A DNA stretch of 64,000 nucleotides from Actinomadura spongiicola (GTDB lineage: Bacteria; Actinomycetota; Actinomycetes; Streptosporangiales; Streptosporangiaceae): contig NZ_QVNQ01000007.1 of the NCBI RefSeq assembly GCF_003432485.1, positions 372,001-436,000 of the forward strand. The letters run 5' to 3'. The notes under the pieces are model-generated. The model worked only from the letters and a program-made list of their open reading frames with translations. It searched no databases and was not told where the DNA came from. The stretch's first letter is position 1; every line of letters begins with the position of its first letter. Both the position numbers and the translations under genes were made by a program. Below are positions 7,459 through 15,932 of this stretch, piece after piece.

Positions 7459-8823
7459 GTGCGGATGTTCGGGGGAAGGCCGTCGCCGTCGGGCTGGTCG
7501 CTGCGGGCCCGGGTGAGCGCGGCCGTGGCCCTCGTCGTCTTCGTCCTGCTGGCGCTCGGCGCCGCCCTCTTCTACCTGGTCCTCCGCGGCGTCGTGTTCG
7601 AGGACCTGCGTGACCGCGCCGACTTCGTGATCAACGACCTGACCGTGTACGTGCGCGTCGCCGACCCGCACGACACGTTGCCCGTCCGGGACGCCGACTT
7701 CACGCTCCTCCAGGTGGTGAACGTTGAGGGCCGTGTGGTCGCCTCCAGCGAGTCGCTGCGCGGTCGTGCGGCGCTCGACGTGCCGCTGCCGGGCGAACCG
7801 GGACGGCCCGTCCACCGCACCGTCACCATCCCGGGCGAGGGCAGGGTCTATCTCGTCTCCGAAAGCGTCCTGACCCGGCACGGCGTGGAGATCGTGCACG
7901 CCGGCGCCCCCATCATCGTGTTCAGCCGGTACCGGGGCCTGTTCATCGGCCTGCTCGTGGGCTCGGTGCTGCTCGGCACCGCCGTGGTCGCCTGGGTGGT
8001 GGCGGTGGCGGTGCGGCGGGCGCTGCGCCCGGTCCGGGCGATGTCCGGCGAGCTCGCCGAGATCACCGGCCGGGGCGCGGGCCGCCGGGTGACCGTCCCC
8101 GGCCCGCACGACGAGCTGGCCGAGCTGGCCGAGTCGGTGAACGTGACGCTGAGCCGGCTGGAGGCCGTCCTGTCCCGGCAGCGCGGCTTCGTCGCGGACG
8201 TGTCGCACGAGCTGCGCAGCCCGCTCACCGGCCTGCGCGCCCAGTTGGAGGTCGCGCTGGAGCATCCCGAGGACGAGGACTGGCCCGCCGTCGCCAGGGC
8301 CGCGCTCGCCGACGCCGACCGGTTGCAGGGCATCGTCAGCGACCTGCTGATCCTCGCCAAGCTCGGCGCGGGCGTGCACGTCGCGCGGGAGCGGGTCGAC
8401 CTCGGCGAGCTGGTCCGCTCGGAGACGGCGCGGCGTCCCCGGCGGGTTCCGATCGAGGTCCACACGGAGGAGGGGATCATGGTGGGGGTCACCGCGCACC
8501 ACATCGTCAGGCTGCTGACGAACCTGCTCGACAACGCCGAGCGGCACGCCGCGTCGCGGGTGTGGGTGACCGTGGCCGCGGACGGCCCGGACGCCGTCCT
8601 GGAGGTCGTGGACGACGGCGCCGGAATCGCGCCCGAGGACCGCGAGCGCGTCTTCTGGCGGTTCCAGCGGCTCGCCGAGGGCCGGGAACGCGACCGCGGC
8701 GGCACCGGGCTCGGCCTGACGATCTCCCGGGACATCGCCCGCGCGCACGGCGGGACGCTCGTCGCCGCGGACAGCGACAAGGGCGCGCGGCTCGTCCTGC
8801 GCCTCCCGCTCGACCGGCGTTAG
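7459..8823 (+). CDS. Orphan sensor histidine kinase
   Basis: A 454-residue two-component sensor. A transmembrane helix lies at about residues 15-45, followed by an extracytoplasmic sensor of about 110 residues and a second helix at about 155-185. Then come HAMP (about 190-240), HisKA with the phospho-acceptor in VSHELRSPL (about 250), and HATPase with N box LLTNLLDNAERH (about 350), DDGAGI and GGTGLGLTI. GTG at 7459 is used; an ATG two codons later is an alternative. No response regulator gene is adjacent on either side, so its partner must be elsewhere. The gene ends immediately before four tandem 14-bp repeats. Confidence 0.88.
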   Translation: MRMFGGRPSPSGWSLRARVSAAVALVVFVLLALGAALFYLVLRGVVFEDLRDRADFVINDLTVYVRVADPHDTLPVRDADFTLLQVVNVEGRVVASSESLRGRAALDVPLPGEPGRPVHRTVTIPGEGRVYLVSESVLTRHGVEIVHAGAPIIVFSRYRGLFIGLLVGSVLLGTAVVAWVVAVAVRRALRPVRAMSGELAEITGRGAGRRVTVPGPHDELAELAESVNVTLSRLEAVLSRQRGFVADVSHELRSPLTGLRAQLEVALEHPEDEDWPAVARAALADADRLQGIVSDLLILAKLGAGVHVARERVDLGELVRSETARRPRRVPIEVHTEEGIMVGVTAHHIVRLLTNLLDNAERHAASRVWVTVAADGPDAVLEVVDDGAGIAPEDRERVFWRFQRLAEGRERDRGGTGLGLTISRDIARAHGGTLVAADSDKGARLVLRLPLDRR

Positions 8824-8827
8824 ACGC

Positions 8828-8883
8828 CGCGTGTTCAGGCCCGCGTGTTCAGGCCCGCGTGTTCAGGCCCGCGTGTTCAGGCG
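8828..8883. repeat. Four tandem 14-bp repeats
   Basis: CGCGTGTTCAGGCC is repeated four times head to tail (8828-8841, 8842-8855, 8856-8869, 8870-8883). Only the last base of the fourth copy differs. The array fills the space between the stops of the convergent histidine kinase and amidase genes, and its last copy contains the amidase stop codon. Confidence 0.95.
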
Positions 8884-10295
8884 ATGGGCGGGCGCCGGGT
8901 GCCGTGCCGGGTGGCCTGCTCGAACGCGTGCCCGATCCGCAGGACGGACAGGTCGGCGTGATGCGGTCCGACGATCTGCAACCCGACGGGTAGCCCGGCG
9001 CCGGTGAATCCGGCGGGCACCGACAGCGCGGGAGACCCGGTCGCCGAGACGAGGAAGCACGACCGCATCCATTCCAGGTAGTCGGGCATGGGCTGCCCGG
9101 CGACCTCGTCCGGGTACTCGATCTCGGCGTCGAACGGCGGCACCTGGCTGACCGGCAGGAGCAGCGCGTCGTAGCGTTCGAAGAACTTCCGGACCCGGTG
9201 GAAGAGGGCCGTGTGCAGTGTCTCGGCCCGTCCGAGGTCGGCGCCGGTGAGGACGCGTCCCGCTTCGATGTTCTCGGCGAGGGAGGTCTTGATGTCGGCG
9301 CGGCGCTCGTCCAGGAGCGGGCCGTGGGTGGTGTCCCACTGCCAGGCGCGCAGCGTCCGGAAGACCTCGTCCGCGCCGGACAGGTCGGGGCACGCCTCGT
9401 CCACCGTGCAGCCGAGATCCTCGAACGTCATCACCGCCGGTGCGAGGACGCCGGCGACCGCCGGGTCGACGGGCACCTTCCCGCCGAGGTCGGGCGACCA
9501 GGCGATCCGCAGCCCGGCGACGTCCCGGTCGAGTGGACCCGCGAACACGTGCCCGGGAGTCTCCAGGGCGATGGGGCTGCGCGGGTCGGGTCCCGCGAGG
9601 ACCGACAGCAGCAGCGCCGCGTCCGCGACCTCGCGACCCATCGGCCCCTGCACCCCCATCGTCGCCCAGCCCGCCGCCACCGGCCACGACGGCACCCTGC
9701 CCGGCGACGGACGGAACCCGACGACGTTGCAGAACGACGCGGGGTTGCGCAGCGAGCCGCCCATGTCGCTGCCGTCCGCGATCGGGTGCATGCCGCACGC
9801 CAGCGCGGCCGCCGCGCCGCCGCTGCTGCCGCCCGCCGACCGCGACGGGTCGTAGGGGTTGCGGGTGACGCCGAACACCGGGTTGAACGTGTGCGACCCG
9901 GCGGCGAACTCCGGCACGTTCGTCTTGCCGATCGTGATGGCGCCGGCGGCGCGGATCCGCTCGACGACCAGGTCGTCGGTGAGCGGCACATGGTCGGCGA
10001 AGATCGGCGAACCGAAGGTGGTGCGGATCCCGGCCGTGGCATGGGTGTCCTTGTGCGCGACCGGCAGCCCGTGCAGCGGCCCGGTCTCCCGCCCGGCGGC
10101 GAGCCGGTCGTCGGCGTCGCGCGCCTGCGCCAGCGCCCGTTCCGCGACCAGCGTCACGATGGCGTTGACCCGCGGGTTCGTTCGCTCGATCTGGTCGAGA
10201 TGGGCCTGGACGACCTCCCGCGCCGACAGCTCCCGCGCCCGGACCCGGCGGACGAGGTCCCGTGCGGACGCGAAATGGATCTCTTCGGACACCAT
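8877..10295 (-). CDS. Amidase (amidase signature family)
   Basis: A 472-residue Ser-Ser-Lys amidohydrolase that cleaves carboxamides to acid and ammonia; the natural substrate is not predictable. Catalytic Lys lies in GLPVAHKDTHATAG (about residue 84), the cis-Ser in GGSSGGAAAALA (about 158) and the nucleophile Ser in DGSDMGGSLRNPA (about 182). The start is ATG at 10295, behind a strong GAAGGAG. The gene is divergent from the carboxyltransferase gene 81 bp away. The GatABC complex is ruled out as a context because no gatB or gatC is present. Its stop codon lies within the 14-bp tandem repeats. Confidence 0.88.
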   Translation of the reverse strand: MVSEEIHFASARDLVRRVRARELSAREVVQAHLDQIERTNPRVNAIVTLVAERALAQARDADDRLAAGRETGPLHGLPVAHKDTHATAGIRTTFGSPIFADHVPLTDDLVVERIRAAGAITIGKTNVPEFAAGSHTFNPVFGVTRNPYDPSRSAGGSSGGAAAALACGMHPIADGSDMGGSLRNPASFCNVVGFRPSPGRVPSWPVAAGWATMGVQGPMGREVADAALLLSVLAGPDPRSPIALETPGHVFAGPLDRDVAGLRIAWSPDLGGKVPVDPAVAGVLAPAVMTFEDLGCTVDEACPDLSGADEVFRTLRAWQWDTTHGPLLDERRADIKTSLAENIEAGRVLTGADLGRAETLHTALFHRVRKFFERYDALLLPVSQVPPFDAEIEYPDEVAGQPMPDYLEWMRSCFLVSATGSPALSVPAGFTGAGLPVGLQIVGPHHADLSVLRIGHAFEQATRHGTRRPPIA

Positions 10296-10376
10296 GGTCT
10301 CCTTCTCTTTCGGTCGCGCTCCCAGTGTCCGCCCCCGGAACACCGCGTGACCTGCCCGGGTGGTCATGATGGTCGG

Positions 10377-11849
10377 GTGGAGGAACGTGCCGGTGCCCGC
10401 GAACTACTGCGCCGCGTCCTGGACCCGGACGGCTGGACGCCCTGGGATGCTCCGGCGCCGGACATGGACCCGTCCACCCCGTACGGCGCGGACCTCGCCG
10501 CCGCCCGTGAGCGCAGTGGTGGCGACGAGGCCGTCCGCACCGGCGAGGGCCGTCTGCGCGGCCGTCGCGTCGCGTTCGTCGTGTCGGAGTTCCGCTTCCT
10601 GGCCGGGTCGATCGGCGTCGCCACCGCCGACCGGATCGTCGCCGCCGTGGAACGCGCCACCGCGTCGCGCCTGCCGCTGCTCGCCGCGCCGTCCTCCGGC
10701 GGCACCCGCATGCAGGAGGGGACGGCCGCGTTCGTCCAGATGGCCCGCATCACGGCCGCCGTCGTCGCGCACCGCGCGGCCGGGCTTCCCTACCTCGTCT
10801 ACCTGCGGCATCCCACCACCGGCGGGGTCTTCGCGTCGTGGGGGTCGCTCGGCCATGTGACGGCCGCCGAACCGGGCGCGCTCATCGGGTTCCTGGGGCC
10901 GCGCGTGTACGAGGGGCTGTACGGCGAACCGTTCCCGCCCGGCGTGCAGGTCGCCGAGAACCTCGCGGCCCGGGGACTCCTGGACGCCGTGATCGGCGTC
11001 GACGAACTGGCCGGGACGGCGTCCCGGGCGCTGAACGTCCTGTGCGGGCGACCACCGGCGGCCGCGCGGCCCCGCCCGTCCGCCGGTGCCGTGCCCGACA
11101 CGCCGGCGTGGGAGTCGATCGGACGGTCCCGGCGCCCCGACCGTCCGGGCGTCCGCGAGCTGCTCCGCCACGGCGCGACGGACGTGACCCCGCTCTCCGG
11201 CACCGGCGAGGGCGAGGCCGACCGGGGACTGCTGCTGGCCCTGGCCCGCTTCGGCGCGGCGCCCTGCGTGCTCGTCGCGCAGGACCGGCACGGTCAGCGC
11301 ACCGGATCCCCGCTCGGCCCGGCCGGGCTCCGGGTCGCGCGCCGCGGCATGCGGCTCGCCGCCGAACTGGGCCTGCCCCTGGTCACCGTCGTCGACACGC
11401 CCGGCGCCGAGTTGTCGCGGGACGCGGAGGAGGGCGGGCTCGCCGGGGAGATCGCCCGCTGTCTCGCCGACCTCGTGACGCTGCCCGCGCCGACGCTCTG
11501 CCTGCTGCTCGGCGAGGGCGCGGGCGGCGCGGCGCTCGCCCTCCTGCCCGCCGACCGCGTGCTGGTCGCCCGGCACGCCTGGCTCTCCCCGCTCCCGCCC
11601 GAGGGCGCCTCGCTGATCGTCCACCGGACTCCGGACCGGGCGGACGAGGTGGCGGCGGCGCAGCGGATCCGCTCGGCGGACCTGCTGCGCGACGGCCTGG
11701 CCGACGCTCTCGTGGACGAGCGTCCCGACGCCGCCGACGAGCCGGTCGCGTTCTGCGTCAGGGCCGCGGCCGCCGTCGAACGGGAACTGTCCGGGCTCGT
11801 CCCGGGCACTCCCGCGGACCGCCAGGCCCGCTACCGTCTTCCCGCATGA
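10377..11849 (+). CDS. Acyl-CoA/acetyl-CoA carboxyltransferase, fused beta-alpha form
   Basis: A 490-residue protein that joins both halves of a biotin-dependent carboxyltransferase. The first half (about 40-230) has the crotonase fold of AccD, with SSGGTRMQEG near residue 105. The second (about 255-475) is AccA-like, with TVVDTPGAELSRDAEEGG near 340 and LLGEGAGGAALAL near 380. The N-terminal zinc ribbon of AccD is absent. The biotin carboxylase and carrier subunits are not nearby. GTG at 10377 is chosen because the open frame further upstream runs antisense to the amidase. The following methyltransferase overlaps by 4 bp. Substrate is unknown; malonyl-CoA formation is one possibility. Confidence 0.75.
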   Translation: MEERAGARELLRRVLDPDGWTPWDAPAPDMDPSTPYGADLAAARERSGGDEAVRTGEGRLRGRRVAFVVSEFRFLAGSIGVATADRIVAAVERATASRLPLLAAPSSGGTRMQEGTAAFVQMARITAAVVAHRAAGLPYLVYLRHPTTGGVFASWGSLGHVTAAEPGALIGFLGPRVYEGLYGEPFPPGVQVAENLAARGLLDAVIGVDELAGTASRALNVLCGRPPAAARPRPSAGAVPDTPAWESIGRSRRPDRPGVRELLRHGATDVTPLSGTGEGEADRGLLLALARFGAAPCVLVAQDRHGQRTGSPLGPAGLRVARRGMRLAAELGLPLVTVVDTPGAELSRDAEEGGLAGEIARCLADLVTLPAPTLCLLLGEGAGGAALALLPADRVLVARHAWLSPLPPEGASLIVHRTPDRADEVAAAQRIRSADLLRDGLADALVDERPDAADEPVAFCVRAAAAVERELSGLVPGTPADRQARYRLPA

Positions 11850-12466
11850 CCGAATCCGCGACCCGCGCCGCCTACGACTCCGTGGCCGTCCTCTACGCCG
11901 ACACCTTCCGCGACGTCATGGACGACCTGCCCTTGGACCGCGCGATGGTCGCCGCGTTCGCCGAACTCGTACGGGGGGACCTTCCGGTCGCCGACCTGGG
12001 CTGCGGCCCCGGGTACCTCACCGCTCACCTGGCGTCCCTCGGCCTCTCCGCGTTCGGTGTCGACCTGTCGCCGGGAATGCTGGCGCAGGCCCGCGAGGAA
12101 CACCCGGACCTGCGGTTCGACGAGGGCACGATGACGTCCCTCGACCTCGCCGACGAGAGCCTGGGCGGCATCCTCGCCTGGTACTCGATCATCCACAAGG
12201 CCCCGGACGAGCTGCCCCCGATCCTCGCCGAGTTCCACCGCGTCCTCGCCCCGGGCGGCCACGTGCTGGTCGGCTTCCAGACCTGTGAGAAGGACACGCC
12301 CGAACCCTTCGACCACAAGGTCGCGCTCGCCTACCGCTGGCCGCCGGGCGGGCTGTCCGCCGTGTTCCGCCGCGCCGGGCTGATCGAGACGGCCCGGCTC
12401 GTCCGGCAACCCACCTCGATCCACGAACGGACCCCGGCGGGAATTCTCCTGCTCCGCAAGCCTTGA
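11846..12466 (+). CDS. Class I SAM-dependent methyltransferase
   Basis: A 206-residue Rossmann methyltransferase with the SAM-binding motif VADLGCGPGYLTAHLA (about residue 48), the acidic strand-2 residue in FGVDLSPGML (about 73) and the post-IV segment FHRVLAPGGHVLVGF (about 135). It overlaps the carboxyltransferase stop by 4 bp (ATGA), so the two are translationally coupled. The substrate is not evident; the fold is of the small-molecule UbiE/Tam type. Confidence 0.85.
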   Translation: MTESATRAAYDSVAVLYADTFRDVMDDLPLDRAMVAAFAELVRGDLPVADLGCGPGYLTAHLASLGLSAFGVDLSPGMLAQAREEHPDLRFDEGTMTSLDLADESLGGILAWYSIIHKAPDELPPILAEFHRVLAPGGHVLVGFQTCEKDTPEPFDHKVALAYRWPPGGLSAVFRRAGLIETARLVRQPTSIHERTPAGILLLRKP

Positions 12467-12472
12467 CCGCCG

Positions 12473-12787
12473 TCAGGCCCGCTGCGGCGCCCACGCTTCC
12501 AGGCCGTCCTCGGCCCCGGACTGCCGCCCGCTGTCTTGCCGGGTGCGGGGCGCCGGTGCCGCGCTCCGGACACGCCGCCAGGGCCGTTGCCGCGGGATCC
12601 TGCGGGTGCCGCGCCGGCCCCGGCCGCGGGGAAGGAGCGAGACGAGCGCGCCGGCGGCGGCGACGCCGACGAGGGCGGCGAGGGCCCACACCATGATCTT
12701 GAGCCCCGGGCATCCCGCCGGGCCCGTCCGGTTCGGCGTGCTCGGGACGACCAGCTGCTTGTCGCCCGCCGCGGTCCTGTCCGCCAT
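12473..12787 (-). CDS. Small single-pass membrane protein
   Basis: An unrecognised 104-residue protein, convergent with the methyltransferase gene. It has one hydrophobic segment (IMVWALAALVGVAAAGALVS, about residues 31-50) followed by a strongly basic, Arg-rich tail. Start at 12787 (MADRTAAGD) is preferred, but ATGs 18 and 27 codons upstream are open and the Shine-Dalgarno is weak. High GC makes chance frames common here, so reality of the gene is only moderately supported. Confidence 0.45.
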   Translation of the reverse strand: MADRTAAGDKQLVVPSTPNRTGPAGCPGLKIMVWALAALVGVAAAGALVSLLPRGRGRRGTRRIPRQRPWRRVRSAAPAPRTRQDSGRQSGAEDGLEAWAPQRA

Positions 12788-12922
12788 CTCGTTCGCTTTC
12801 TCGTCCCGGGGCCGACCTTTAATGGTGTAACAGCATGTCATGAAACGACACCGCTCACTGTGTGGCAACCCTTATAGCACGACATGCCTGACCGCACCGG
12901 TGAGCCCGCGAGTGGTGAGGAG

Positions 12923-12942
12923 GTCGTTTGGGGGCTTACGAT
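12923..12942. promoter_or_regulatory. Operator site 1 of the CGTTTGG-CCAAACG palindrome family
   Basis: GTCGTTTGGGGGCTTACGAT matches 15 of 20 positions of the shared palindrome and lies 26 bp before the start of the amidotransferase gene at 12969. Its right half (TTACGAT) is closest to the site at 21680. Confidence 0.6.
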
Positions 12943-12968
12943 CTGGGGAGTCGTAGGGAGGGGACGCC

Positions 12969-13679
12969 GTGCGAGCGCTGATCGTGCAGCATGACCATGT
13001 TTCGCCGTCCGGACCGGTGGGGGAACGGCTGGTGGCCCGGGGGTTCGAGATCACCGAGATGGTCGTCGTGCCCGAGGAGCGGCATCACACCCCGAACGTC
13101 CGGTGCGACTTCCCCGACCCGCGGGAATGGGACCTGATCGTTCCCATGGGGGCGCCCTGGTCCGTCGACGACCCGAAGGTCGCGTCGTGGGTCAAGCCCG
13201 AACTGGCGATGCTCGCGGAGGCGCATGACGCGGGGGTTCCGGTTCTCGGGATCTGCTTCGGCGGGCAGGCGCTCGCCGCCGCGCTCGGCGGCGGGGTGGA
13301 ACGGGCCCCGCGCGCCGAGATGGGCTGGGTGGAGATCGAGACCGACGATCCGGAGCTCGTCGCGCCCGGACCGTGGTTCCACTTCCACTACGACCGGTGG
13401 ATCCTCCCGCCGGGAGCGGTGGAGGTCGCACGAGACGAGGTCTGCTCGCAGGCGTTCGTGCTCGGCCGGTCGATGGGCGTCCAGTTCCATCCCGAGATCA
13501 CGCCCGAGGAGTTTCGGCTCTGGATGGCGCAGGGCGGAGACCCCCACATGCGGGCGGAGGGCGTCGACCCCGACGAGCTGATGGTGGAGATCAAGCGGAC
13601 GGAGTCCGAGTCCGCCCGGCGCACCCACGCGCTCATCGACGCGTTTCTGGACCGCGTGGCCTGGCGGACGCCTCGATGA
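12969..13679 (+). CDS. Class I glutamine amidotransferase-like hydrolase
   Basis: A 236-residue triad-type glutaminase fold. The nucleophile Cys is in VLGICFGGQALA (about residue 96) and the catalytic His in GVQFHPEITPEE (about 175, followed by the Glu). It resembles the stand-alone GuaA-like amidotransferases that hydrolyse gamma-glutamyl amides. The start is GTG at 12969. An operator of the island's palindrome family lies just upstream, which places it in the same regulon as the GS-like ligase and suggests removal of a gamma-glutamyl group. Its 3' end overlaps the convergent hydrolase gene by 47 bp. Confidence 0.82.
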   Translation: MRALIVQHDHVSPSGPVGERLVARGFEITEMVVVPEERHHTPNVRCDFPDPREWDLIVPMGAPWSVDDPKVASWVKPELAMLAEAHDAGVPVLGICFGGQALAAALGGGVERAPRAEMGWVEIETDDPELVAPGPWFHFHYDRWILPPGAVEVARDEVCSQAFVLGRSMGVQFHPEITPEEFRLWMAQGGDPHMRAEGVDPDELMVEIKRTESESARRTHALIDAFLDRVAWRTPR

Positions 13680-14358
13680 GGGCGTCGAAGAGGGCCTGAT
13701 GGGCGGGGTCGTCGGCGGCCGTGTCCTCCGGGTGCCACTGGACGGCCAGGAACCAGGCGCCGTCCCCGGTCCTCTCGGCGTCCGTCAGTTCGGCGGCCTC
13801 GATCGTGCCGTCGGCGCCATGGGCCGTCGCCGTCAAGGACGGCGCCAGGGTCTCGACTGACTGGTGGTGGTAGCAGGACGCGGTGATCTCCTGCGCGTCC
13901 AGCGTCTTGGCCAGAAGCGTCCCGGGCTTGACCGTCACGGGATGGACGACGTGCCGGTGCTCCCGCGTCATGTGCTGGTTGAGGGTGCCGCCCAGGACGG
14001 TGTTCACGACCTGCAACCCGCGGCAGACGGCCAGGGTGGGCAGGCCCGTCCGCACGGCGTGGGCCGCCACGGCCAGGTCGAAGTCGTCCTGCTCGTCGTG
14101 GACGTCGTAGAGGGCCTCGTGCTCGGTGTCCGCGCCGTAGTGGCGGGGGTGGAGGTCGCCGCCGCCGGGCAGGAGGAGACCGTCGCAGCGGTCCAGGCGG
14201 GACGGGTCGAACGGCGTCGCCGGGTGCATGACGAACGGCTCGCCGCCCGCGCGGAAGACGGCCTCGACCAGGGCCTGGGCGGCCACCTCGGCACGGTAGC
14301 GGAGGGCGGAGGCCGACTCGGAGAAGCGCGCCGGCAGCGCGATCAGGGGGCGGGTCAC
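13633..14358 (-). CDS. Gamma-glutamyl hydrolase, peptidase C26 (PuuD-like)
   Basis: A 241-residue class I amidotransferase-type hydrolase resembling PuuD, which releases GABA from gamma-glutamyl-GABA. I see LLLPGGGDLHPRHYG (about residue 60), the Cys nucleophile in PTLAVCRGLQVVN (about 107), TLNQH, and the His/Glu pair in LAVQWHPEDTA (about 215). The start is GTG at 14358, overlapping the stop of the aldehyde dehydrogenase by 4 bp, so the two form a coupled pair like puuC-puuD. Neither the acyl part nor the amine released can be read from sequence. Confidence 0.85.
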   Translation of the reverse strand: MTRPLIALPARFSESASALRYRAEVAAQALVEAVFRAGGEPFVMHPATPFDPSRLDRCDGLLLPGGGDLHPRHYGADTEHEALYDVHDEQDDFDLAVAAHAVRTGLPTLAVCRGLQVVNTVLGGTLNQHMTREHRHVVHPVTVKPGTLLAKTLDAQEITASCYHHQSVETLAPSLTATAHGADGTIEAAELTDAERTGDGAWFLAVQWHPEDTAADDPAHQALFDALIEASARPRGPETRR

Positions 14359-15824
14359 AGCTCGATCCAGGTGGTCTTGAGGTCGGTGTACTTGTCGAGG
14401 GCGTGCAGGGACTTGTCGCGGCCGTGGCCCGACTGCTTGACACCGCCGAAGGGGACGCTCATGTCGCCCTCCTCGTAGCAGTTCACCCAGACCGTCCCCG
14501 CGCGGAGGGCGCGGGAGACCTTGTGCGCCGTGGACAGGTCGGACGTCCAGACGGCGGCGGCGAGGCCGTACTCGGTGTCGTTGGCCAGCGCGATCGCCTC
14601 GTCGAGGTCGTCGAACTCCAGGACGGCCAGGACGGGGCCGAAGACCTCCTCGCGGGCGATCCTCATGTCCGGCTTGACCTGGTCGAAGACCGTGGGGGAG
14701 AGGAACCGGCCGGCCGCTCGACCACCCGCGCGCAGGCGGGCGCCGTCCGCCTTCGCGGCCTCGACGTGCTCCAGGACGCGGGCGTGGTGCCGCGCGGAGA
14801 CCAGGGGGCCCATCTCGGTGGCCGGGTCCAGCGGGTCGCCCGTCCGGAGGGACTCGGCGCGGGCCACGACGCGGTCGACGACCCGGGACGCGATCGAGCG
14901 ATGCACCAGCAGCCGGGACGGCGCCGTGCACATCTCGCCCGCGTTGAAGAAGATCCCCCACGCGGAGGTGTCGGCGGCGGCGTCCAGGTCCGGGGCGTCG
15001 GGAAGGATGATGTTGGGCGACTTTCCGCCGAGTTCCAACCAGACGCGCTTGAGGTTGGAACCCGCGGCGTACCGCAGGAAGTGACGTCCGACCTCGGTGG
15101 AGCCGGTGAAGGCCAGCACGTCCACGTCCGGGTGCTCGCCGAGGGCCCGCCCGGCGACCTCGCCGGGCCCGTTGACGACGTTGAACACCCCGGGCGGCAG
15201 CCCGGCCTCGGTGGCCAGCGCGGCCAGGTGCAGCGCGGACAGCGGGGACTCCTCGGCCGGCTTGAGCACGGCCGTGCAGCCGGACGCCAGGGCCGGGGCG
15301 ATCTTCCAGGCGGCCATGGTCAGCGGGAAGTTCCACGGGACGACGGCCGCGACCACGCCCACGGGCTCGCGGGTGACCAGGGCCAGCGACGAGGCGGACG
15401 TGCGGGGCGACTCGTCCAGCTGCTTGTCGGCGGCCTCGGCGTACCAGCGGAGGCAGTTGATGACGGCGCGCAGCTCGATGCCGTTCGCCTCGGTGACCGG
15501 CTTGCCCATCTCCAGGCTGATGAGGAGGGCGAGCGTCGCACGGTCGCGCTCGACCAGGTCGGCCCAGCGCAGGAGGGCCGCCTTGCGCTCGGCGGGGGAC
15601 AGGCGCGGCCAGGGGCCGGTGTCGAAGGCGCGGCGGGCGGCGGCGACGGCCGCGTCGACCTCGGCCGTTCCGGCGGACGCGATCTCGGCGACCGTCGCGC
15701 CGTCGCGGGGGGCGATGACGGGGGTCGAGCCGGTGCCGGTGAACTCGCCGTCGATGTGGTGGCCGGTGTGCGGGACGAGCCCGGCGGCACGGGCGCGCCA
15801 TTCCTCGTACGAGAGGTCGGTCAC
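14355..15824 (-). CDS. Aldehyde dehydrogenase, PuuC-like
   Basis: NAD(P)-dependent oxidation of an aldehyde, possibly a gamma-glutamylated amino-aldehyde. The 489-residue protein has VVPWNFPLTMAAWK (about residue 158), the general base Glu in LELGGKSPN (about 260), the catalytic Cys in FNAGEMCTAPSRLLVH (about 297) and EEVFGPVLAV (about 395). Overall it looks like the gamma-glutamyl-gamma-aminobutyraldehyde dehydrogenases. It is divergent from hpaE across a 108-bp region holding two palindromic operators, one 17 bp before its ATG. The downstream gene is the coupled gamma-glutamyl hydrolase. Confidence 0.85.
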   Translation of the reverse strand: MTDLSYEEWRARAAGLVPHTGHHIDGEFTGTGSTPVIAPRDGATVAEIASAGTAEVDAAVAAARRAFDTGPWPRLSPAERKAALLRWADLVERDRATLALLISLEMGKPVTEANGIELRAVINCLRWYAEAADKQLDESPRTSASSLALVTREPVGVVAAVVPWNFPLTMAAWKIAPALASGCTAVLKPAEESPLSALHLAALATEAGLPPGVFNVVNGPGEVAGRALGEHPDVDVLAFTGSTEVGRHFLRYAAGSNLKRVWLELGGKSPNIILPDAPDLDAAADTSAWGIFFNAGEMCTAPSRLLVHRSIASRVVDRVVARAESLRTGDPLDPATEMGPLVSARHHARVLEHVEAAKADGARLRAGGRAAGRFLSPTVFDQVKPDMRIAREEVFGPVLAVLEFDDLDEAIALANDTEYGLAAAVWTSDLSTAHKVSRALRAGTVWVNCYEEGDMSVPFGGVKQSGHGRDKSLHALDKYTDLKTTWIEL

Positions 15825-15840
15825 GAGCCCTCCTCCAAGT

Positions 15841-15860
15841 GTCGTTTGATCCCGAACAGT
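15841..15860. promoter_or_regulatory. Operator site 2
   Basis: GTCGTTTGATCCCGAACAGT is the weakest of the seven palindromic sites. It lies 17 bp upstream of the minus-strand aldehyde dehydrogenase start (15824), where it would overlap the ribosome or polymerase binding region. Confidence 0.5.
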
Positions 15861-15898
15861 ATCGCTGACATCTTGACCGATGCCATCCCCGCTTCTAG

Positions 15899-15918
15899 AT
15901 TATTTGGGATCAAACGAT
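15899..15918. promoter_or_regulatory. Operator site 3
   Basis: ATTATTTGGGATCAAACGAT, matching 16 of 20 consensus positions, lies 14 bp before hpaE and directly in front of its GGAGGTGGAG ribosome binding site. Confidence 0.65.
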
Positions 15919-15932
15919 ATGGAGGTGGAGCG

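Noticed and set aside
9198-10376. Long open plus-strand frame that would extend the carboxyltransferase N-terminus by about 390 residues.
   Set aside because: It runs antisense to a clear amidase gene and has the Arg/Pro/Gly-rich composition of a high-GC shadow frame; homology-like features begin only after the GTG at 10377.
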